Shown: positions 59,307 to 64,000 of the stretch, piece by piece
Position numbering within the stretch: position 1 is the first letter of the stretch
How the letters are laid out: every line of letters begins with the position of its first letter
Source of the DNA: CBDCCT01 sp965214995
GTDB lineage: Bacteria; Deinococcota; Deinococci; Deinococcales; Trueperaceae
NCBI GenBank assembly: GCA_965214995.1
Contig: CBDCCT010000002.1
Coordinates: forward strand, 4,526,001-4,590,000
Direction: 5' to 3'
Length of the DNA: 64,000 nt
Position numbers and translations under genes: made by a program
Notes under the pieces: model-generated
Databases searched by the model: none
What the model saw: only the letters and a program-made list of their open reading frames with translations
What the model was told of the DNA's origin: nothing

Positions 59307-60179
59307 TTAAGGCGCGGTTTTGACGACGAGCACCTGACCGATGTAAGACCGCGGAAAGGCGTCGTCGCTCAGGATTTGCAACAGGCCCAGCCAGGGTTCG
59401 CCGTCCGAAGTAAAGCTGTAGCGCCGCCAGCCGACAGGGCTCTCTTCCCCGCCGCCGTCACGCGCCGTCCAGCCCGCCTCGAGAAGTTGCGCATCGTAGT
59501 ATCCAATAATTGCCTCGGCACTTAGGTCGCTTTGTAAGAGGATGCTCGAGGAGCCGTTTGAAGACGGGTCCCCGCCCGCACCATCAACGTACAAAATTGT
59601 ACTTTCGGAGGGTGCCGCGAGGGCGGGGATGGGAGGGCCGTAAAAAAGGTCCCGCTCATTCCGGTCACAGGGCGTGTTTCCCCTTGCCCGCGGATTTTCG
59701 TAAAGCTGGAGCGTCACCTGTGCGGGCGCGTCTTCCGCGGTCTCACTCGCTGTGGCGTCGGAAAAGTAAAGGACGACTGTACCGAGGCAGAAAACGCCCT
59801 CCTCTTGTAGACCTTCGTTGGACCACAAGAAGCCCGACTGCTCGTAAGGCTCCCCCTGCTCCCAACCCTGGTCTGGCAGGGCGGATTGGTAGAAAGCTCT
59901 CACATCCCTGACCGGGGTTTCGGTCTCGAGATAAACCGCCGCGTTGTAAGCCTCACCATCAACGTTTAGGGTGCTGCCGACCACTCGAGTCCCCTCGGGC
60001 ACAGGAAGCTCGAGACCAAGCCTTTCCGCCGGGGGAAGCTCGCCCACATAAAGGTTCGCGTCGGGACCGCCCACGATGCGCTCGACCAACTCCCGCGGGA
60101 CCGTCTCCCCCGTTTGCGCCAGCGAAAAACATGCGAGGGAAAATACTAGAAAAACCAGACCGCGCCGCCACACGTTCAT
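59307..60179 (-). CDS. Exported protein of unknown function
   Basis: A 290-residue protein with a signal peptide (LVFLVFSLACFSLAQ). SLAC could also act as a weak lipobox. Two similar segments are visible: GSTLNVDGEAYNAAVYLETETPVRDVRAFYQSALPDQGW and ILLQSDLSAEAIIGYYDAQLLEAGW, both describing a strand followed by a helix ending in GW. This pattern is common in Deinococcota secreted proteins. Two Cys pairs may form disulfides. No catalytic motif. AAGGAG sits four bases before the ATG. Confidence 0.75.
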   Translation of the reverse strand: MNVWRRGLVFLVFSLACFSLAQTGETVPRELVERIVGGPDANLYVGELPPAERLGLELPVPEGTRVVGSTLNVDGEAYNAAVYLETETPVRDVRAFYQSALPDQGWEQGEPYEQSGFLWSNEGLQEEGVFCLGTVVLYFSDATASETAEDAPAQVTLQLYENPRARGNTPCDRNERDLFYGPPIPALAAPSESTILYVDGAGGDPSSNGSSSILLQSDLSAEAIIGYYDAQLLEAGWTARDGGGEESPVGWRRYSFTSDGEPWLGLLQILSDDAFPRSYIGQVLVVKTAP

Positions 60180-60232
60180 GACACTCCTTATTTGTACTCA
60201 CATAGAGATTTGTACCGAGAGAAGTTTACCGC

Positions 60233-60260
60233 AACGGCTGAGAAATAGGAATCAGCCGTT
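60233..60260 (-). terminator. Hairpin after mreC
   Basis: Nine-base perfect arms AACGGCTGA and TCAGCCGTT with a ten-base loop, 17 bases downstream of the mreC stop. No strong U-run. Confidence 0.55.
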
Positions 60261-60276
60261 CAGGGTTTGGGCAACC

Positions 60277-61053
60277 CTAACGCGGCTCGATCAGGGCGAC
60301 TTCTAAGAGGTTGGGGATGTTGACCGAGGGCTCGACCAAGAACTCGAGTCGCGCGCCGCCGGATTGGGGCAAAATCTGCGTCACCCGGCCCACCGGAATG
60401 CCACGCGGGAAAAGCCCGCCGCGGGCGCTCGTCTCGACCACGTCGCCCACCTCGACGGGCTCGTCCTCGCTGTAGTTGGTTACGCGGAGCACACCGCCGG
60501 GCTCGCCCGCAGCGACGCCCTGGCCGCCGCGCCCCCGCACGCTCACGCCGACGCGCGACTCGGGGTCGAGCAGCGTGCGGACGCCCGCGCTGCCTTCCGT
60601 CACGCCGACGACGACACCGACCAGCCCCTCGGGAACCGTCACGGGCATGTCCTTGGCGACGCCCTCGGCGCGGCCCTTGCCGAGCGTGAGGCGCGACGAA
60701 AGCGGGCTCAAGTCCGCGCCGACGACGGGGGCGGTGGTGACCACGCCCGGCGACTGCGAAAGCCGCACCTCGCGGATTTGCGTGAGGGTTTGGAGCTCGA
60801 GCTCCAAACGCCGCTTCTCCCCCTCCAACTCGGCCACGCGCTTTTCTAGCGCGCTCAGCTCCGTTTGAAAGTCGCGGCGGTCGGTTGCGTTAACGACCGC
60901 CCGGCGCACGTTCGCGCCCGCCGTAAAGAACAGCCGCGTGGGCAGCGCCACCGCGCTACTCAATGAGAAGGGGGGCGCGCCCACAAACGAGACGAGCACA
61001 AAGGTGAGCAGCGCCAGCGCCAAAAAGACGTACCATGCCCGGAATCTAAACAA
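60277..61053 (-). CDS. mreC: Rod shape-determining protein MreC
   Basis: A 258-residue protein. Residues about 8-26 form a membrane segment (WYVFLALALLTFVLVSFVG), followed by a coiled coil at about 60-100 (LSALEKRVAELEGEKRRLELELQTL) and the beta-barrel MreC domain (VVGVTEGSAGVRTLLDPESRVGVSVRGRGGQGVA, then GGLFPRGIPVGRVTQI). MreC links cytoplasmic MreB with periplasmic wall synthases. The start is most likely the TTG at 61053, overlapping the maf stop by eight bases. No mreB or mreD is adjacent in the window. Confidence 0.88.
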   Translation of the reverse strand: MFRFRAWYVFLALALLTFVLVSFVGAPPFSLSSAVALPTRLFFTAGANVRRAVVNATDRRDFQTELSALEKRVAELEGEKRRLELELQTLTQIREVRLSQSPGVVTTAPVVGADLSPLSSRLTLGKGRAEGVAKDMPVTVPEGLVGVVVGVTEGSAGVRTLLDPESRVGVSVRGRGGQGVAAGEPGGVLRVTNYSEDEPVEVGDVVETSARGGLFPRGIPVGRVTQILPQSGGARLEFLVEPSVNIPNLLEVALIEPR

Positions 61054-61663
61054 GGGGCACGCCCAGTCGCTTGGACATCTCAATCACGTGGGCGACGCTG
61101 AGACCCACCACGTTAAAGTAGCTCCCGTGAACCTCCCACACCAGGGCCGCGCCGAAACCCTGAATCCCGTAGCCGCCCGCCTTGTCGAGCCCTTCGCCCG
61201 TGGAGACGTACCAGTGGATGTCTCGAGGCGAGAGCGCACGAAACACGACGGTGCTGGTGACCACCTCCGTCAAGCGCTCGAGCCCCTTTTGAAGCGTGTG
61301 GCCCGTATGCACCTCGTGGGCACGGCCGGAAAGCTTTTCAATAAAAATGCGATTCTGGGCCGCGTCCACCGGCTTACCGAGCACAGCACCGTCCACAACG
61401 ACCACCGTGTCCGCGGCGATGACAAGCGCGTCCGGACGGGCGATAGCCTCCGCCTTGGCCTCGCTCAGGCGTCGCACCATCTCCTGCGGGCTCTCCCCTG
61501 GGCGGGGCGCTTCGTCCACGTCGGCGGGCACCACCTCAAAGGTGAGGCCGACCGACGCCAGAAGCGCCCGGCGGCGGGGCGAGGCGCTCGCCAGCACGAG
61601 GGTGGCAGGGCCTGATTCGCCAGAACTACTTTGAGGCCTGGCCGCGTTTCTTGCGAAGTCCAC
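61046..61663 (-). CDS. maf: Maf-family nucleotide pyrophosphatase
   Basis: A 205-residue protein of the Maf/Ham1-like house-cleaning family that hydrolyses modified or canonical nucleoside triphosphates. The signature LVLASASPRRRALLASVGL, VIAADTVVVVDG and the late KAGGYGIQGFGAALVWEVHGSYFNVVGLSV are all present. The GTG at 61663 gives the start; TAAAAT lies six bases upstream with no ribosome site. maf-mreC order matches the shape-determination cluster of other bacteria. Confidence 0.93.
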   Translation of the reverse strand: MDFARNAARPQSSSGESGPATLVLASASPRRRALLASVGLTFEVVPADVDEAPRPGESPQEMVRRLSEAKAEAIARPDALVIAADTVVVVDGAVLGKPVDAAQNRIFIEKLSGRAHEVHTGHTLQKGLERLTEVVTSTVVFRALSPRDIHWYVSTGEGLDKAGGYGIQGFGAALVWEVHGSYFNVVGLSVAHVIEMSKRLGVPLV

Positions 61664-61669
61664 CCGTTC

Positions 61670-61675
61670 ATTTTA
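61670..61675 (-). promoter_or_regulatory. TAAAAT -10 box, leaderless-type, maf
   Basis: TAAAAT on the minus strand, six bases, then the GTG at 61663. Confidence 0.5.
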
Positions 61676-61715
61676 CCCCCCGCGACTGGAGCACACGGTG
61701 GGAAAAAATGTACGT

Positions 61716-61721
61716 TAAACT
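61716..61721 (+). promoter_or_regulatory. TAAACT -10 box, leaderless-type, bcp
   Basis: TAAACT, five bases, then the ATG at 61727. Confidence 0.5.
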
Positions 61722-61726
61722 ACCCT

Positions 61727-62215
61727 ATGCCAAATCAACCAGCAAACCAGCCCCCAGCACCCTTGCAGAGCGGCGACCAAGCACCTCCTTTTGAACTCCC
61801 TTCCACCCAAGGCACCCAGTCCCTAGACAAGCGCCGGGGCGAGTGGGTCGTCCTCTACTTCTACCCCAAAGACGACACGCCCGGCTGCACCACCGAGGCG
61901 TGCAACTTTAGGGACGCGCTGCCCGGCATGAACGCTTCCGTCATCGGCGTTTCAGCTGACGATATGGCCTCGCACGAGGCATTTAGGGAGAAGTACAACC
62001 TGCCCTTCCCTCTGGCTTCCGACGAGGGCGCGCGCATCGCCAAGGCGTACGGCACTTATGGCGACAAGGAGATGGGCGGCAAAACGTACACGGGTACGCT
62101 GCGCTCGACCTTTATCATCGACCCCGAAGGCCGGGTCGCCGAAGCGATGTATAACGTGAGCGCGCAAGGGCACGCCGAACGGGTGCAGGAGCGGCTTGCC
62201 GAGCTGCAAGCGTAA
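61727..62215 (+). CDS. bcp: Thioredoxin-dependent peroxiredoxin (Bcp/PrxQ)
   Basis: A 162-residue cytoplasmic peroxiredoxin that reduces H2O2 and organic hydroperoxides. The peroxidatic Cys54 is in YFYPKDDTPGCTTEAC and the resolving Cys59 is five residues on, the alpha-2 PrxQ arrangement. TFIIDPEGRV follows. The N-terminal 20 residues are Pro/Gln-rich. The ATG at 61727 starts it; 32 upstream codons are rejected. It is followed by rpiA after six bases. Confidence 0.94.
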   Translation: MPNQPANQPPAPLQSGDQAPPFELPSTQGTQSLDKRRGEWVVLYFYPKDDTPGCTTEACNFRDALPGMNASVIGVSADDMASHEAFREKYNLPFPLASDEGARIAKAYGTYGDKEMGGKTYTGTLRSTFIIDPEGRVAEAMYNVSAQGHAERVQERLAELQA

Positions 62216-62221
62216 AAACGC

Positions 62222-62935
62222 GTGAACGACACAGAGAATACAGGAAAGCTCGAGGCCCAGAAAAAGAGGGCGGCCCTGGAGGCCGTCAAGCATATTGAGA
62301 GCGGGATGCTGATAGGCCTCGGCACGGGCAGCACCGCCAAATACGCCATCGAAGCCGTGGGCGCGCGCCTCAAAGACGGCACCCTAAAAAACATCACGGC
62401 GGTCGTCACATCGAAAGCGAGCGGAAAAATGGCTGAGGCGCTCAACATTCCTTTGGTCGAACTCACGGGGCAAACGCTCGACGTGGCGATTGACGGCATG
62501 GACGAACTCGACCCGGATTTGAACGCTATTAAAGGCTTGGGCGGCGCGTTGACTAGGGAAAAGATCGTCGAGGCCTGCGCAAAGCTCCTTGTTTTGATTG
62601 GCGACGAGACGAAGCGGGTAAACCATCTTGGCGAGCGCGCGCCCATCCCTGTGGAGGTCGTGCCCTTTGGCTGGCGGGCGACGCAGGAGAAGTTAAAAAC
62701 TCTGGGCTGCCGCCCCACGTTGCGCGCCCAAAACGATGAACCGTTCGTGACCGACAACGGCAACCACATCCTCGACTGCGCCGTCACCCCGCCTGTTGAC
62801 GTTTACACCCTTGCCAAAGACATATCCGCGCTGCCCGGCGTGGTCGAGCACGGGCTCTTTCTGGACATGGCCGAACTCGCTTACATAGCGACCGCACAGG
62901 AGGTTGTCAAGCTGACCCGCGGGGGTGGCGCGTGA
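62222..62935 (+). CDS. rpiA: Ribose-5-phosphate isomerase A
   Basis: A 237-residue enzyme converting ribose-5-phosphate and ribulose-5-phosphate. Characteristic blocks are MLIGLGTGSTAKYAIEAV, VTSKASGKMAEALNIPLVEL, DVAIDGMDELDPDLNAIKGLGGALTREKIVEA (catalytic Asp and Glu) and the late VVEHGLFLDMAELAYIAT. It starts at a GTG and its stop overlaps the acpS start (GTGA). Confidence 0.95.
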   Translation: MNDTENTGKLEAQKKRAALEAVKHIESGMLIGLGTGSTAKYAIEAVGARLKDGTLKNITAVVTSKASGKMAEALNIPLVELTGQTLDVAIDGMDELDPDLNAIKGLGGALTREKIVEACAKLLVLIGDETKRVNHLGERAPIPVEVVPFGWRATQEKLKTLGCRPTLRAQNDEPFVTDNGNHILDCAVTPPVDVYTLAKDISALPGVVEHGLFLDMAELAYIATAQEVVKLTRGGGA

Positions 62936-63294
62936 TTGTTTCCGTGGGCATCGACGTGGTCGAACTCCTGCGCATCAAGCGGATTTGGCAGCGCCACCCC
63001 GAAAGGTTTTTGTACCGCCACTTCGCCCCCGAAGAGATTCGCTACTGCCGCAACAAGGCCGACCCGCTGCCGAGCATCGCCGCACGCTTTGCCGCCAAGG
63101 AGGCGTTCCAGAAGTGCTGGTTCGAAAACCACGGCTGGCAGGACGTGTGGGTCGAGGTGGAGGGGGTCAAGCCCACGCTGCACTTTTGCGAGCCCATCCG
63201 CCTGGAGATGGAGGCGCGGGGCTGGGTGGCTCACTTAAGTTTAACGAACGAAAAAACTTACGCGGCGGCGATGGTGGTGCTCGAGGCGCGCTGA
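62932..63294 (+). CDS. acpS: Holo-[acyl-carrier-protein] synthase
   Basis: A 120-residue phosphopantetheinyl transferase that loads 4'-phosphopantetheine from CoA onto apo-ACP. VGIDVVELLRIKRI supplies the Mg2+-binding Asp, FAPEEIRYCRNK and SIAARFAAKEAFQK (Glu of WxxKEA-type motif) follow, and WVAHLSLTNEKTYAAAMVVLEA is the usual ending. Translation from a GTG is coupled to rpiA. Confidence 0.93.
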   Translation: MIVSVGIDVVELLRIKRIWQRHPERFLYRHFAPEEIRYCRNKADPLPSIAARFAAKEAFQKCWFENHGWQDVWVEVEGVKPTLHFCEPIRLEMEARGWVAHLSLTNEKTYAAAMVVLEAR

Positions 63295-63460
63295 CCCGTA
63301 CAGCAGGTATCATCTGGTTTGAGGGAAGCACAGTTTATAAATTAGCGTATAAGACGGGGTTTCGGAGATGATGCCTGCGTGGCTATCCCCGGTATTTACG
63401 TAAACCGCCGTAAGAAACGCCCCCTTAAGTCACCTGAGCCGCCTCGGGTTCACAGCTCGA

Positions 63461-63495
63461 GCCCCCGCCCCCGTCGCCTGTTGGGTGGCGGGGGC
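63461..63495. terminator. GC-rich hairpin between acpS and the terminal TPR-like gene
   Basis: Nine-base perfect arms GCCCCCGCC and GGCGGGGGC with a 17-base loop, 88 bases downstream of the minus-strand gene stop. No U-run is visible. The surrounding gap 63295-63582 has no gene. Confidence 0.45.
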
Positions 63496-63582
63496 GTTGA
63501 AGGGGCGTAAAACCGTAAATGGTGTGACTCGCAGGTGAGGGCTGTGAGGCGCGTTTCTCCTCTACCCGACCTACATCTCTCG

Positions 63583-64000
63583 CTATCTCAACGCAACCGC
63601 CCGCTGTAGCCACTCCTGCGCCGCCCCAAAATCGTCGCGCTGATAGGCGTAAAAGGCGAGCGAGCGCGAGGCGAGCGCGGCTTGGGTGCGTGCCCCACGG
63701 TCCCAGTCGCCGCCGAGCTGCCGGTAGGCGCGCCAGCTCTCCCACGCGAGAATCCACCAGTGGGTTTCGGTGTAGACTTCGGCCAGCAAGCGCCGCGCCT
63801 CCAAATCCTGAGGGTTTTGCGCCACGAGAAAGCGCGCCGCCAAGATGGTGAGCCCCCAGGTGTCGAAGTCGGGATAGGCCGACACGTACTCCGCTCTGGC
63901 CTGTTCGCGGAGCGCCTGCACCTGATCAAGCGTGAGAGGCTGCGCCCAGGCGAGGCCCAAAACGAGCAAAAGGGAGAGGAGCAAAGGCTTGCGTACGCGG
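63583..64000 (-). CDS. Exported TPR-like protein, N-terminus at or beyond window edge
   Basis: The minus-strand frame enters from the right edge and ends at 63583. The visible N-terminal residues (RKPLLLSLLLVLGLAWAQ) are a signal peptide, so only a few residues are missing. About 120 residues of paired helices follow (ARRLLAEVYTETHWWILAWESWRAYRQLGGD, RSLAFYAYQRDDFGAAQEWLQRAVAL), typical of TPR/Sel1-type solenoids. The complete protein is therefore only about 140 residues and may act as a periplasmic adaptor. Confidence 0.75.
   Translation of the reverse strand, partial: RVRKPLLLSLLLVLGLAWAQPLTLDQVQALREQARAEYVSAYPDFDTWGLTILAARFLVAQNPQDLEARRLLAEVYTETHWWILAWESWRAYRQLGGDWDRGARTQAALASRSLAFYAYQRDDFGAAQEWLQRAVALR

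Noticed and set aside
1..64000. CRISPR arrays, rRNA, tRNA and insertion sequences
   Set aside because: No regularly spaced repeats, no T-loop/anticodon patterns and no transposase-like frames were seen on either strand.

Overview
This is a GC-rich bacterial chromosome segment with about 55 densely packed genes and no rRNA, tRNA, prophage, insertion sequence or CRISPR array. Several features point to the Deinococcota: the menaquinone genes belong to the futalosine pathway (mqnA, mqnC, mqnE), an alaS-ruvX-mltG operon is present, and many genes carry a TANNNT hexamer 5 to 7 bases before the start codon, the hallmark of leaderless mRNAs in Deinococcus and Thermus. A deep-branching relative such as Trueperaceae is my guess; the genus cannot be fixed from this window.

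Layout. 1-5.1 kb: two large secreted lipoproteins, the first cut by the window edge, with unusual short repeats upstream. 5.1-6.5 kb: a SARP/BTAD-type regulator and a small protein. 6.9-12.7 kb: the minus-strand operon alaS-HAD phosphatase-YdcF-like-ruvX-mltG. 12.8-14.8 kb: a secreted CpdB-like nucleotidase. 14.9-16.8 kb: an accessory patch with a VapBC-type toxin-antitoxin pair, then a ribbon-helix-helix/VOC operon behind a 28-bp palindrome, ending in a frameshifted VOC copy. 16.8-21.2 kb: GNAT acetyltransferase, ribokinase, methyltransferase, SDR, metallophosphoesterase and NTF2-like protein. 21.4-22 kb: a second antitoxin/PIN toxin pair. 22-26 kb: a heterodimeric ABC exporter. 26-31.7 kb: PASTA protein, ftsH and a SPOR-domain protein. 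31.8-38.5 kb: rex with an overlapping lipoprotein gene, phosphate butyryl/acetyltransferase, sppA, a secreted esterase, an AT-richer zinc-ribbon orphan and a TraB-family membrane protein. 38.5-44.1 kb: TPR protein, DUF937 protein, mqnC and a repeat-containing secreted protein. 44.3 kb: the SRP RNA gene (ffs), which the ORF view misses. 44.7-47.8 kb: fructosamine kinase, a 3D-domain protein and two esterases. 48-56.7 kb: a trehalose/glycogen cluster (treZ-treY facing glgX and a GH15 glucosidase). 56.8-59.2 kb: mqnE-ACT-mqnA. 59.3-63.3 kb: secreted protein, mreC, maf, bcp, rpiA and acpS. The end of the window holds the 3' part of a secreted TPR-like gene.

How it fits together. Most of the window is core physiology: translation, cell envelope (mltG, mreC, SPOR, PASTA, ftsH, sppA), respiratory quinone synthesis, redox control (rex) and storage-sugar metabolism. 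TreZ and TreY convert the ends of alpha-glucan chains to trehalose, while GlgX and the GH15 enzyme degrade glycogen. The most notable signals are window-wide: the palindrome CTCGAG is strongly over-represented (about 150 copies by manual count), and 16 genes carry the TANNNT-N5-7-start arrangement, including a divergent pair whose two -10 boxes overlap. The best candidate for something undescribed is the RHH/VOC operon at 15.6-16.8 kb.
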